A DNA stretch of 64,000 bases from Ehretia macrophylla (GCA_037974665.1 CM075767.1:18616840-18680839); one strand, 5' to 3'; counted from the first letter of the stretch, positions 46,697 through 58,969 are shown. Notes: generated from the sequence alone by a model not told the origin. A program made the numbers and translations.

Positions 46697-46714
46697 TCTC
46701 CGGTAACGGCACCA
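46697..46714 (-). other. primer-binding site of element B, tRNA-Asp type
   Basis: Minus strand TGGTGCCGTTACCGGAGA, six bases from the LTR. It is a mutated form of TGGCGCCGTTGCCGGGGA, the usual Athila primer site complementary to the tRNA-Asp 3' end. Confidence 0.85.
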
Positions 46715-46720
46715 AAAACT

Positions 46721-47942
46721 TGTTGTGTAATTTTTAACGCAAGTGCACGTATCGCATCAAGTAATAAAATGATAAGTAAAAATTGTTCCTACGAGGACTG
46801 AGATTATTAACTACAGAAATTGATTTAGCTCTAATTTTATTAAGAGGATCAAAGTTTGAGAGATTGTAATTTAAAGTTGAAGAATTAGTGAAACTAATAA
46901 AACTAACAACTAACAATTACAAATTTTATGGAAAAGTTGATTCAATAGTTGGAACGTTCTAGGGGTTCCGATTTTACCAAGATTTATCCTATTCAAATCT
47001 TTTTGATTAAATCCAATTGACGACTATTCCTTATACTGCTAGCAATTTCACTAAGGTAGATATTAATCTTTCTCAAGCATCAATAACCTATCCCAATAAG
47101 CAAGCTGCCTTCATCTTTGTAATAATTGTGAACTTATGGAATGCATTAAGCCCTAGAAATTTAAACACTGCATTAGATCTCATAATTATCTATAGCTTTT
47201 GACAATTTAATGGTACTCCACACGTGGTCTAATCTAGTTATCACTTCTCAGTCTCAAACCAGACCAAAGAACAAGCAATTATTGGTCAGACAATCACAGG
47301 CATTAATCATAGTATGAAATACTCAGCATAAAAATAGAATAATTCATCAATTAATTAAACCAACATGATTCGAGTGATCAAAATCTGGGTACATTGTAGC
47401 CCTAGAAAAATAATCTAGTAACTCCTAATAAATGTAAATGAAATCCAAAATATATTGTAGTTCATGAAGAGAGAAAAAAAAACTAGAAATATCAAGAAAT
47501 TCGTGGTGAAATCTTGTCTCTAATCCGTCATTCTTCGTCAATCTTGCAGTTTTTATTGCGTTTTCTCATTTCCAAACGTTGGTTTTTTTTTTCTAGAACT
47601 AGCCACCAACCAAAAAAACTCCTATCTAATGTCTGTTCTTTTCTTTTTAACCTAGGGTTTCTTCTTTTCGCGTCTTTTCACAAAATTGCCCTTAAATTTC
47701 CTGCACAGCTACGCTATGACTGCGCTACTTCTATTTTCTCTTCAATTTCTTCACCAGTTGCATAAAAGCTTGCCCTTATTCATTTTTCTTCAATCTTTGC
47801 CTCAAAACTTAACTTGTCTCTTGGAAATTACCTACAACTCAAATAAAATACAAAACCAATCAAATTGCTCATAAATTACTCAGAAACTAACAAAGTTTAA
47901 GTGAAAAGGTACTGAAATAATATATCAATAGTACGCCCAACA
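46721..47942 (-). repeat. 5' LTR of element B
   Basis: TGTTGTGTAA...CGCCCAACA on +, 1222 bp, partner of 35830-37062. Confidence 0.93.
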
Positions 47943-48631
47943 AGTATACCCATCGTCATCCTTATATATCATATTTAATACTCGAGTCAAATTGTCAATT
48001 CACTTGAGGAATGTCATTGGAACAACAAGGGGTGAATGTTTGAATTTTTCAAATTATGAGCTACTATTGATTGGATATTTTGTTATTTTCGAAAAAAATG
48101 GCTTGAGATTGACAGGTAAGGCCCAAAGAATAAATTATAGTGATCTACTCCAGTTGGACCTATGTCCATCTCATGGATATTATTTTATTAGTGGTGTGAT
48201 ATGCAATGTGGTGCCTGTTTTAATATTAGGGCAGTTTGATGGGGAGGGCAATACAGTTTTTAGGTTATGCCCTCTCTCCCATCCAAAATACTGATAGTCT
48301 ATAAATAATAGGATATCAGGGTTAGCTTGTTGCATTGAGAGCCACCATACAGAAGTTGGAGAGAGAGAGGGAACACCTAGTCTAGGCGTGCCTACCATAG
48401 CACGTCGTTCAAGTTTTCATGCAAGATTATGATTTCTTCAAGAGATGCTTGCAACAAATAAATGTACATGACATGGATTTACGGTATGTTTCAAATCTCA
48501 AGGTTGATATGTAGTTTCAATGGCTTTATATAAAGGTACGCTTCTGATTTAATCAACTTAATTATATTTATTACAGTAATGTTTTATTTTATGGTATTAG
48601 ATTCTTTAATTCTAACACATGGTATTAAAGC
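47943..48631 (+). repeat. copia-type LTR end and primer-site remnant
   Basis: CTATAAATAATAGG at about 48299-48312 looks like a TATA region. The sequence ends TCTAACA at 48617, followed by TGGTATTAAAGC (48620-48631), a decayed initiator-Met site. The LTR start is not visible. ORFs here are not recognised. Confidence 0.45.
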
Positions 48632-50727
48632 CAATAATATCATAATTAAAACATGCATAAAATAATTTTCTTTTATGGTCAATTGAATGGTTTACATGAT
48701 TCTTGTATTGTCTTAGTGAATCATTGATATGTTGTGTTGTTCTTCTTTGTTCGTAAAAGTTTGATTCTCCACATATTAATATGTTATTAAGTCAATGATT
48801 GGAGCTTGGTTTTGTTTCATATAATTAGCGATATCATCTGTTTTTGTTGAATCATGGCTATTTCATATTGTGTTCATAAATCTTAAGCTAATTTGATTTA
48901 GCTACCTGAAGGTGACAATTGCTAGATAATTTTACATTACTTTTTTTTTCTTTTTTTTCCTTTCTGAACTAGTCAGGATAAGGATGCATTGTCCTCTGTT
49001 CGGGAATTAAATTGGCAGACACCAATTTACTAATCTTCATTAGTAGAACCTTAGTAACTTTCATGCTTGAATTCAATTATTAATCATAACAAGATACCTC
49101 CAAAACTCTTTTTTGATATAGCCCGTGAAGTCAACTAATCATGCCTCTTTAATTCAATGCATAAGATACTTTAATAATTCCTCTTCTTTTCACTCTAGTT
49201 GGATCTGTGCATTGGTGTCTGAATTTTAGAGACCGAAAAACTCATCTTTCTAATATAAAGGCACTATACAACCCATATATCAGACTTGAATATATAGTCA
49301 AGAGGATTAGCGAACTTGCTGCTAGTACTCTCTTTGTGAGAGCGATGTTAGTGGTTCAATCAAAGCCGAAATTTTTTCTAATATAAGGTTTCTCGCTGGT
49401 TGCTTCGCAAACAAGAATACATTTTTTTCCATAGCAGTCTTAGCTCTTGCTAACTTAATGCATCTATCAAGTTGACACTCTTTCTATGCTAAAGTTGTGA
49501 GATTCCATCTAATTGGCCATTTGAGTTTAGTTCTATTTCAGCTTAATGTAATGGTAAATAATAATTTAAATGGGGAAAATTATGATTTTTTAAGAAGCAT
49601 GATAAATGGGATTCCAATGGATGCTCTAGACTTCTCTAGTTCTATTGTATTGTGTGAATCTCCAAAAGAACAACACCAGAGGTCGACGTGGGCGTCATTT
49701 TTATCTGTTATTTCAGCTAGTATTTATGTCACAAATTTTGTCAAAAGTGTTTGCTTGCACTTCCAGATAATATAGATTCATTGAAAATAAAGGCTGGCCA
49801 CTCTTATGGAGTGACTTAACTTAGAATTGTCTTTGTATATCGTTTTAGGCAATAAGTTTTTTATTTGAGCAATTCTCAAGTTCATTGACTAATATCATGA
49901 AGGGTTATTTTATCTGACTTTAGAGGGATTTGTATGCCCAAAGGAGATAGATTCCTTTAAAGTTGTCTCACTATTTCACTTGAGTACAAGGTTGATGTTG
50001 TATGTTGTGTGTTCTGGCCGAAGAGGAATATGCAGTGATACATTTGGACTCTCATGAGGATGTTGTTGTTAAAATTTATCAACTTCTTAATGATGTCATT
50101 ATTTTAGATTTCTATTACGGCTAGCAACATTCTTATGAAAGATCAATATATTTAATTGAGATTATGACTGACAATAATTATATTTAAGTGATTACACAAT
50201 ATGAGTGTTATCAGTTTTGATTTTATTATGAGGTCTCTATCTAGTTAATTTTATTTAAAAGAAAATTTGAGATCCTCTAAGCTATTAAAATTTGTAAGAT
50301 TGTAAAGTTACATGAGGTGTTTGTTACATTATATATGAAAGTGCTTATTGACTTCTTACCATGTATCAAGAGTACGATATAATTCTTTATGTGGAATTAT
50401 AAATCATTTTATTTTGTGAAGATATAAAATTTATCAAGTTTGTTTTAGACCTATAACTGTGAAGGCAAGGTAAGATTGATAATATTTATGTCACTCTACT
50501 TTATGTAAAGACTCCCCATGAAGTACATTTGAAGGTACATGGAACCATTTTCAATAATATAGAAGTTTTCATTAAGTTTTCCTAGTTGGTATCTTCATGA
50601 GCCTATACAAGGGACTTGCCGTAAAAGGTTACTCATAAAGCCTTTGAAGATTTTTGTTAGAGTTTATGTAGTGTAAGTATGGATTAGTTTAGAATCAATG
50701 TGAATAATTTGACCTGTTAATGAAATT
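48632..50727. other. unassigned AT-rich DNA
   Basis: No firm feature. At 49556-49600 one frame reads NLNGENYDFLRSM, weakly like a copia Gag opening, so this may be decayed copia internal sequence belonging to the LTR before it. Confidence 0.4.
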
Positions 50728-51488
50728 CTATAGTGTAAACGAACACTTATTATATAGATGATGTTGTAACATTAACTGAAACACTCTATTTGTCACAGTA
50801 TATTCACAGTCTGTTTCACTAATTGATTCTGTTTGTTGGTGAGTTGTTTCACTTAATGTTCCAACATGATCAGAGACAAATACACAGCAGCGGAATACAG
50901 TATTTTGTAACAGAAAATAAGAACACCAAGATTTAACGTGGTTCAACTATGTAGTCTACGTCCACTGGACCAACCCCTGGTCCAACAAACTAATTCATTA
51001 AGAAATAACAAGTTACAACATCAATGGACTTGCACAAGTAAAAACTTTCTCTTGACGTTTGACGCCTCAATGAAGAACTCTTTAATGAACTTTGGTTTGG
51101 CGAGTTCCCATCGACTTGCAATGTTCTCTTCTGAGAACTACACCTTTTTCTCCCGAAGAATGAATAAAGAATACAGTAATCTAATCACTCAAAGACATAC
51201 ACAAGTCACTCATAACTTACTGTCAAACAACACAAAGTTGCAACACTAAAACAACTAATCACTCAATGACAGGTCGTGTTGCAACATGACACAGAACATA
51301 GAAATCCTATGTGTTCTTTTGCAGCTCGTCCATGTTCTCTCTCCTTCCCAATGTCTCACCCGGTGTCTCTGTGTCCTTGAGCTTCTTATATATATATACT
51401 CATCTGCTGCTTATCAACATACCTTGGCCTTTAAGAAATTCCTAATTATTAATGTCATTCCATAATCAGCACAAATCTTATAGGTAAG
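50728..51488 (-). repeat. copia LTR remnant, minus strand
   Basis: On the minus strand it holds TATATATATATAAGAAGC (about 51405-51388) and, further on, GACGTAGACTACATAGTTG with AACCACGTTAAATCTTGGTG, wording common in plant copia LTRs. No second LTR or coding region is attached. The CACTA element begins at its edge. Confidence 0.55.
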
Positions 51489-51519
51489 TTACACTACAAA
51501 AAAAACTAAATTTTGTGAC

Positions 51520-51930
51520 GGGTCGTCGCCATCCCATCACCAATACGGCGACGGCCTGGTGAAGGGAAAAGTTGACGCAAATTTTGTGACGGAACAGTGA
51601 CAACATAGTGTTAAACGGGAAAAATCGTCACCAAACCGTCACCAATGGAGACGGGGTTCAATCTCGTCTCCAAAGTTGGAGACGGGAGATAAATCCCGTC
51701 TCCAACTTTAAAGACGGAAGTCTAGCCCGTCTCCAAAATTAGAGATGGGACATGAACCGCGTCTCCAACTTTTGAGACGGGAGTCTACCCCGTCTCTAAA
51801 TTGGAGACAGCAAACGTGCCCGTCTCCAAAATTGAAGACGGAAGTCTAACCCATTTCCAAATTGGAGACGGCAAACGTCCCCGTCTCCAATGGAGACAGG
51901 CTGATTGCCCGTCTCCAAACTTGGAATAAA
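51520..51930. repeat. left subterminal palindromic array of the CACTA element
   Basis: GGAGACGGG and its complement CCCGTCTCC alternate about every 25-35 bases, with degenerate copies, after an initial CGACGG/CGTCACC part. Such arrays are where CACTA transposase is known to bind. Confidence 0.88.
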
Positions 51931-52039
51931 TGTCTTTTTTTTTTACTAGATATTTTCAACAAATTAGATGTGCATTTTCACCAAATTAAACCCCCCATTC
52001 ACCAATAAACATCCCACCCCCCCCTCCCCATGAAGAACC

Positions 52040-52262
52040 ACTCACAGATCTGTCATCACCACTACCACCACCCCCGCGAAGTCCCACCCCTCAGATCTGT
52101 CACCACCACCACCCCCGCGAAGCAGTACCCCCACCCCTCGGATCTGTTACCACCAACACCTCCGGGAAGCACCACCCCTACCCCCGCGAAGTCCCACCCC
52201 TCAGATCTATCACCACCACCACCTCCGCGAAGTACTACCTCCACCCCCTGGATTTGTCACCC
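52040..52262. repeat. GC-rich imperfect tandem repeats
   Basis: Units of CTCAGATCTGTCACCACC, CCACCCCCGCGAAG and CCACCCCT repeat about four times. The Pro-rich ORF across it is low-complexity and not taken as a gene. Confidence 0.8.
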
Positions 52263-52417
52263 CCCAGATATATCCCATACTGTGTAATTTTTACTTTTTT
52301 TGTTTCAATTTAATATATTGTGTAATTTTTATTTATTTTTATTTAATTTTTAGTTTTTTTTAATATTCTGTTATTAATTTATTGTTTAATTATTTTTTAG
52401 TTTATTGTCAAGCAAGA

Positions 52418-52514
52418 CGAAACGACAGCTCTGATAAGATCAGCTTAAAACCCATTGTAGTTAATAGTGACCCTCCAACTTTCGCCTCAGCCCCAAGTCG
52501 TCGTACCGTTGCAG
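52418..52514 (+). pseudogene. captured exon fragment, Shewanella-like protein phosphatase (SLP1-type)
   Basis: In one open frame it reads RNDSSDKISL, then KPIVVNSDPPTF, ASAPSRRTVA, then G|GT. From memory, plant chloroplast SLP1-type calcineurin-like phosphatases have a near-identical KPIV-N-DPPTFVSAP-RRIVA segment just before the metal-binding VGDLHGD motif. The match stops at GCAG followed by GTTCGT, a good splice donor, so the piece is an exon end plus intron start copied from a gene. The metal-binding motif is not in the next 1 kb. A non-functional transduplicate; the assignment needs a protein search. Confidence 0.68.
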
Positions 52515-55500
52515 GTTCGTTGTGTTAACTCTTTCCTGCTTGGTCATTTTCGGTTTTGACTTTGTCAGTTTATCTTTTTTTTTTTTTTAAACTTATACAA
52601 CCATATATAATATAGGTTCAATTATTTTTGCATGCATGTCTGGAAATATTTGAACTGATCATAATTCGATGTACATTATATTTCAATACTAACCAAGTAT
52701 CTCTAGTTGTTCATTTTGCTACAAGTAAAAGATTCTGTATACTAGAAATTATTTATGCTTATATGTAAATTAAAGTCATTTTCGGGTCACTGCCTTTTTT
52801 CCTAAAACTTGAGTAACCTTCTTCATCACAAGTCAAAGATAACTCTCTAATTACAGATTTCATTATTTATTTGTTTCAAATCCGTGAAATGACTGAATGT
52901 TAAGTAGCAAAAATTAGAAATTATAATTACATATATTAATGATTGTTGAATATATATAAGTCATTATATTGGAACAACTATTGGATGAAGATTTGCAGCT
53001 TGGTTTTTATCGGATTTCTTAAATAGTTACAACTTGTGACTGTAGTGCTATGGCCATATTTGAAATTATAGCTTTACCACCATTCACACTAGAGTTGCCT
53101 GAAAATCAACAGAGATATGATGTTTGTTTTTTCTCTCTAGAAAACCCACATTTCGATCTATTTGTTTTTTTCTCTCCACGCTTCATCAGGTAAGTTTTGT
53201 ATGTGCATGGTTTAGTTTGGTTCAGTTTAGTTTATTCTCTATTTTTAAGAGAGTGTCAGCCTAATTCTTGTTTGTTCATGTAGGTTTAGGTATATGATTG
53301 TGTGTTTTCTTGTAGCCTCGTGCAATGCAGTGTTTGATTTCAATTGCAAGAAGGTTATTTTCTTTTTAAAGCTTATGCGTTTTCTTTATTTGTGTTGAAG
53401 CTTTTGCAATCCTTGTATTATATTAGTGTACTCTATGTTGTCTATGAAATACACACATATATATAGGTGATGATATTTTATAGAAGAAGTGAATTGTTGG
53501 TTAAATAGACCTTAGTATGAGTAGAACTGTTAAAAGATATGATTTTTTATGTTGCTAATTAGTTTTTTTTTTTTTTTGGGATAGGATTATGTGAATTTTT
53601 TTGTATTCAAAACCTATAGTTGTTTGAATCTTCATGAAGAAGAATGTTAGTTATGGTTGGCGATTATATGTCGGAAAATTGGTGATTGGCGAAGCTAAGT
53701 TGTAATTTGGAGATTATATGTTTCTGATTAATGATGTTAAAGTAGAGTTTGAAGGCCAGTGTGTGATTTGGTAATAGGAGTATCCTTGAATTTCTTTTTA
53801 ATTGATCATTTGAATGTCTGTGACCTCACTATTTTCTAGAAAGTATTTTAGAGAGGCTTTGTTGAAGAAATTTTGTGTGTCATTAGTGGCTCTACAAATG
53901 CTAAGGTAAATTCTTAATCCTCCCGTTCTTTTCCTTTCTTACGTTTTGAGATCACTTGAAGTATCATTCTCCCATGGTCTTGCAGTAAATTTGGTTTTGG
54001 TTGGTTTAACAGGTCTCGTAAGAAAAAGGAATTCATATATGAGATGGTAACATCTCCAAAGACTACCTTGACAACAAAATATACGGTTCTCACTTTGGTT
54101 CTTAAGCTGGATGTTGCTTCCCAAGCTACTAGAATCACTAATACTAAGTTTTGTGTTGCAGTACTCTGTTGCTTGACAAAGAATAAGGTGACCTCGGACC
54201 AATTTATGGTTTCCAGTAAAGGAAAGCGACAAGCCACATGAATTTGTGTTACTTTACTATGGTGAGTTAAATTTGTTCTCTTTTTGAATCAACAATCTTT
54301 ATTATCTTCTTTCTTTTTCAACACTATATTGTGTCTTCTGTAAATTTTCCAATATATAGTTGAGGGAGAAATAAATAAGTTTGTATAAATATATGTGCGA
54401 CTGTGTAGTATATATATTTCAGTACGCAGTTTATTTTTTTTATTTTTTTTGCATTTTGTGTAGTAACACATTATTGCAACATTACAATTTGTCAACTACT
54501 TTTTTCAGTGGCATAATTTTCTTTTCTTTTGAAAGCTTTTCCAATTATAATTACAGATCCATAATCTGCATATAATGGGAGATCTAAATGGATTAAATGA
54601 TCTGCTTCACAGTCTTAACGATTTTGCAATTTCTTGATAGTTTCGGCAGCTACTTTTCATATTCATTAACTATTTTTTTCTTTCATATTCAATAATGTCG
54701 TATATGCATATAAGTCACATTAAATTTATGTATGCAGCTGGCTGTCCTGGGAGGTTCCTTACTGGGGACATTCATATGTGAGAATGTATGATTACTATAC
54801 CTGCAATAATCACCTCAAATGACATTTATATGTATATTCTCATTTTCATAAGATAATAGAAAAGAACACTACTGTTTAATTTGTCTAATCTAGCTCAGCA
54901 TCATGCCCTTCTGGACCTTTAAAAAACCTTACGAAAATCGGCATCCTATACATTAACTTGTTCCTCGAGTTAGACATACTAATTGGTGAAGCTGAAAACA
55001 TGTTCATCAACTCTTATACGAGTACTAACTTCTCTTAGATCATTATTTATAAGTCTCATCAAAGCTTCTTCTCCTGTTGGTTTATGCACCTTCCCTACCA
55101 GTTTCTTCCTCAAGCTATAAATCAATAAGAATTTAAGCATGGAATGTAATGGCCAAGAGTGCCATGCTCGAGAGGATATAAATTCTGTTATCATAAATAT
55201 ACTATACTCCATGTTTTCTAATAAGTAAAGATTTCCTTGGGTACTTGAACTTTTAGGCCATAATCCAGATGCAAAAAACATACTTTTCTGAGTAGAGTCT
55301 GAAGATATAGTAGTTTTATTGCAGCCCTTGTTTTGTTTTTTCATTTAATAAATTAGTCTAATATTTTAGTTAGAGTAATTAGGGTTACAGTGATCATGTT
55401 GAATCTATAATTGCTTCCCTTAATCTTGGGCGAGGAAAATCTTTAAATTGGATTGGTAGTTCTTTCTCACGTAAGTGAAAACTTGGTTGTGGAATAGTCT

Positions 55501-56045
55501 TTTTGCTAGTGATTAATGCTTTGATAAAAACAAGTGTCATTCTGTCCCGGCTAATATGTTGCAAATATAATTCAGGGATGTAAGGTTGCGTGCACCTAAG
55601 TTCCATCTATTCTGGCCAAGGAACAATTGATGATGTTCTGTAGCCGCCATTGACGCCTATCTCGTGGATGTTGGCTTTCCATCAAATGTTACATGTCAAC
55701 TATCTTGGAGACACTAGGACTTGCAAGGGTAACTATACTGGGGGAATTTTTAGTGGTTATAGAGTAATCCTTAAGATGACCTTTTGTATTGTTAGTTATC
55801 AAATACCTAGTATCTTTTGGATTTTGAACCTACAAATTATATATAATTGTTATAGAAAATGTTTTATCTAATGTTGTGATTATGAATAGATGTTTTGGAT
55901 TTTTTATCTTTTCATATATGTAAATATATTGTGTATATAAATATAATTAGTATAATGTTTTTTTAATTTCAATTTTTATAGCAAATTCTGTTTGGGATGA
56001 TTTTTTAAAATTTATGAATGTATTATGAGAAGTTCTATTATATTG
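52515..56045. other. CACTA interior, mostly unrecognised
   Basis: AT-rich with intron-like composition. It may begin with the intron of the captured gene. Exon-like pieces bounded by donor- or acceptor-like bases occur: 53131-53191 (ends CATCAG|GTAAGT), 53838-53905 (ends GCTAAG|GTAAAT) and 54012-54259 (preceded by TTTAACAG, ends CTATG|GTGAGT). At 54574 a short frame reads MGDLNGLNDLLHSL. Minus-strand ORFs at 54979-55344 and 55394-55606 have non-random composition but I do not recognise them. Confidence 0.5.
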
Positions 56046-56515
56046 AAAGGTTAAGTTAGTGAGGGCTCCGTGACAGCTTGGTAACGGGAAAGGTTAGTGA
56101 CGGATTGACGAGGGGAAAGGTTGGCAAGGGCTTGGCGACGATAATATTGGTGACGGTATGGTGAGGGGTCAAGTGGGCAAGTGCTCGGTGACGGCAAATA
56201 TTGGTGACGGCCAGGTGAGGGGAAAGGTTGGCAAGGGCTTGGTGAGGACAATTTTTGTGACAGTTTGGGGACAGGTTAAGTTGGTGAGAATTCGGTGACG
56301 GCAAACTGTAGTGACGGTTTGGAGACAGGAAAGGATGGCGAGGGATTAGAGATGAAAGATTTGGAGACGGACTGGAAATAGTTTGGTAGCCATCGCCAAA
56401 TTAGTGATGGCTTGGTGAGGGATACAAAATTGGCGACCACCTTGTGTCTGACGGACGTTTCCCATCACCGTCTCGTCGCAAATTCCAAATTGGCGACGGC
56501 ACGGTGAGGGGAACT
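56046..56515. repeat. right subterminal array of the CACTA element
   Basis: Tandem units of about 60 bases combine GGTGACGG, TGGTGAGGGGAAAGGTTGGC and AAGGGCTTGG. The sequence differs from the left array, which is usual for CACTA ends. Confidence 0.85.
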
Positions 56516-56551
56516 GTCTCTCACAAAATTTAGTTTTTTTTTGTAGTGTTA

Positions 56552-57210
56552 CCATATTATTTTACCTGCACAATTCAAAAGGTAAACAACACAAGTATGA
56601 TAATATCATGAGTTTTGCAAAATATAACCAATCAATAATTGCCTTAACAATTTTCAACAAGGATTCTAGGACGTCTTGTTTTTCCTAGAGGAATTTTTTT
56701 TTTTTTTTGGGATTAGGATGGGTAACTTGGCCGAAGCAGGTTATCCATAGTGGTTCATAAGTAATCCAATAAGGATTCTAGGATAGTTAACTTCTTGTAG
56801 TAACTTTTGAGAAGTAAGAGTGATAGTAAAGGAATAATTTTTTATAAAACCTTGCTTGCTTAAAAGTGTTATCCTTCTATGACAATTCACTTGTGAAGAC
56901 TCTAATATATATGTGGCTTTTCAAAAAGGTGTTTATATGCACACTAGAGTCAATAAAGTGGGAGAAGTTTATAGTTGGAATGTTGAAGGAAAATTCATGT
57001 TGTGTGTATTATTTTTGCTCAATGCTAAAATTTTAATTGACATTTAAAGTTATTCTTTTTATTGCACATTATACTTGCATTCAAGGACAGTCATGGAAAG
57101 TTTGATTGGATATAATCATAATTGTATACTATTGTACTTTTGTTTTTAATACATGTATAAATGATTATGCCAAATTAATAACCATGTATTCCAGAGCCTT
57201 GATTCAATAA
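56552..57210. other. unassigned spacer with a poly-T run
   Basis: A 15-base poly-T at 56694-56708 precedes GGGATTAGGATGGG. AAGGATTCTAGGA occurs on both sides (56659-56671, 56771-56783). No frame. Confidence 0.5.
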
Positions 57211-57402
57211 TGACAGTGTAAATAATATCCCAGGAAAAGTTATGTTTCATTGATCGTATAATACAAATATATAGAAGATTACAACATATGTCCTAATTCT
57301 ATAAAGGAAAGAATTTTACAATTTTGGTAAAAGGAAAAACTTGGGGCTAAAGAAAAGCTTTGACTAAAATAATTTATTGCCTATTTACAAGAGTCGTCAA
57401 CA
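57211..57402 (-). repeat. short 3' LTR of the minus-strand copia
   Basis: On the minus strand it starts TGTTGACGACTC after the polypurine tract TTGATGGGGAG (57413-57403) and ends ACTGTCA at 57211, 192 bp. Only one LTR is visible, so the outer edge is tentative. Confidence 0.6.
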
Positions 57403-57463
57403 CTCCCCATCAAGTTGGAGTGTGCAAATTGTGCACGCCCAACTTGCCTAACAAGTTAGTGAA

Positions 57464-58420
57464 CTATGACCGTCCCAACAGCTTGGTGAACACGTCTGCT
57501 AACTGATGAGTTATGGGAATGTGGGCAGTCTTGATCAAGCCAGATTGTAACTTTTCTCTCACCAAGTGACAGTCTAACTCAATGTGTTTTGTTCTTTCAT
57601 GAAAGACTGGATTTGAAACTATATGGAGTGCTGCTTTGTTATCGCAAAACAATGTGACTGGTTCAAGGTGCAAGATTTTGAAATCTTGGAGTAAATATTT
57701 CAGCCATGTGATATCACAGGTTGTGTTTGCCATGGCACGATATTCTGCTTCAGCTAAAGATCTAGAAATTGTGGGTTGTTTTTTGGTTTTCCATGAAATA
57801 AGAGAATTGCCAAGCAAAATGCAAAAACCTGTGGTAGAACGTCTAGTCATAGGACAACTTGCCCAATCAGAATCACTATAACTTCGGAGAGTGAGTTGAT
57901 TGTTTGATGGAAAAAACAGCCCTTGCCCTGGTGAACCCTTGATGTATCTAAGGAGTTTGATAGCTGTATCAAGATGTGGTTTGCATGGTTCATGCATGAA
58001 TTGACTGAGTGTATGAACAGAGAACATGATGTCAGGCCGTGTGATGGTCAAATATATGAGTCGACCAATGAGTCGTCTAAACATGGATGGGTCATGAAAT
58101 AGAACTCCATCTTCGTTAGATAACTTGAGATTTTGTTCCATGGGAAAGTCACTTGGCCGTGCACCTGATTGACCTGCATCATTAAGAATGTCCAAGGCAT
58201 ATTTTCTTTGTGATATAAATATACCTTGTTTTGAGCGGGCCACCTCTAGCCCAATGAAATACTTAAGGGAACCAAGATCTTTAATATGAAATCATTTTTG
58301 CAGGAATTGTTTCAGGCAAATAATAGCATTAAGATCATTGCCCCTTATGATGATGTCATCGACATATACAAGAACTGCTGTCATGGATGAACCTGTATTG
58401 TGAGTGAATAAAGAGTAGTC
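57464..58420 (-). pseudogene. RT end and RNase H of the minus-strand copia
   Basis: YVDD at 58366-58355 is intact. Stops near 58340-58250 precede the open 260 codons: [113 protein letters not shown] and [12 protein letters not shown]. All are standard copia RNase H blocks and this is the best preserved part. Confidence 0.93.
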
Positions 58421-58423
58421 TGC

Positions 58424-58969
58424 TCATGAGGGAATGTATCTTGCGTCCTGGAGGGTAGAAGAAAGCTTGGCAAACCAATTTTTGGAGGCTTGCTTGAGAC
58501 CATAAAGGAACTTGTGCAAGCGACAAACTTTCGACTCCCCATGTTTGCCAAGACCAGGTGGGAGGTGCATGTATACTTCTTCGTCTAGGTCTCCATGGAG
58601 GAAGGCATTATGGACATCCATTTGATGAAGGTGCCAATGTTTGGCGGCTGCAATGGCAAGAAAACATCGAATAGTAGTTAATTTAGCAACTAGGGAAAAT
58701 GTTTCATGGTAGTCCAACCCCTCCTACTGGGTATTCCCTTTCGCCACGAGTCGTGCTTTATAGCGATCAACAGAGCCAGCAGCTTTATATTTTATCTTGT
58801 ACACCCATTTATAACCAATTGGACGTTTGTCAAGAGGCAACGGGACAAGAGTCCACGTGCCATTAGCAGCGAGGGCAAAAAGTTCTTCTTGCATGGCATG
58901 TTTCCACTTTGGATCTTTAATGGCTTCGTCAAAACTGTCAGGTTCCTTAAGGCCTGAAATGGCAGACAA
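58424..58969 (-). pseudogene. RT N-terminal part of the minus-strand copia
   Basis: [30 protein letters not shown] and [15 protein letters not shown] (58969-58724), a stop, then [43 protein letters not shown] and [12 protein letters not shown] (58717-58424). Frame broken by stops only. Confidence 0.92.

Larger units (their letters stand above)
35830..47942 (-). mobile_element. complete Athila-like Ty3/gypsy element B
   Basis: LTRs at 35830-37062 and 46721-47942 enclose, on the minus strand, a tRNA-Asp-type primer site, gag, protease, RT, RNase H, integrase, a long non-coding stretch, an extra ORF and a polypurine tract. The flanks ATTAT (35825-35829) and AGTAT (47943-47947) may be a decayed 5-bp duplication (4 of 5). 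The family also left the LTR fragment at 17563-17695. All frames are broken and several catalytic residues are changed. Confidence 0.93.
51492..56548. mobile_element. non-autonomous CACTA transposon
   Basis: Both ends are CACTAC, then 8 or 9 A, then CTAAATTTTGTGA, in inverted orientation, flanked by the 3-bp duplication TTA (51489-51491, 56549-56551). These are the hallmarks of the CACTA (En/Spm) superfamily. Subterminal repeat arrays lie at 51520-51930 and 56046-56515. I see no transposase domain in the 5 kb interior, so it must rely on an enzyme from elsewhere. It carries a host-like exon fragment at 52418-52514. Confidence 0.93.

Noticed and set aside
51640..51930. Regularly spaced repeats resembling a CRISPR array
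   Set aside because: The units alternate in orientation, spacers are not unique, and they sit in a CACTA subterminal region of a plant genome.
52030..52287. Pro-rich 85-codon ORF
   Set aside because: A by-product of GC-rich tandem repeats in the CACTA subterminal region; the opposite strand also gives a Gly-rich frame.
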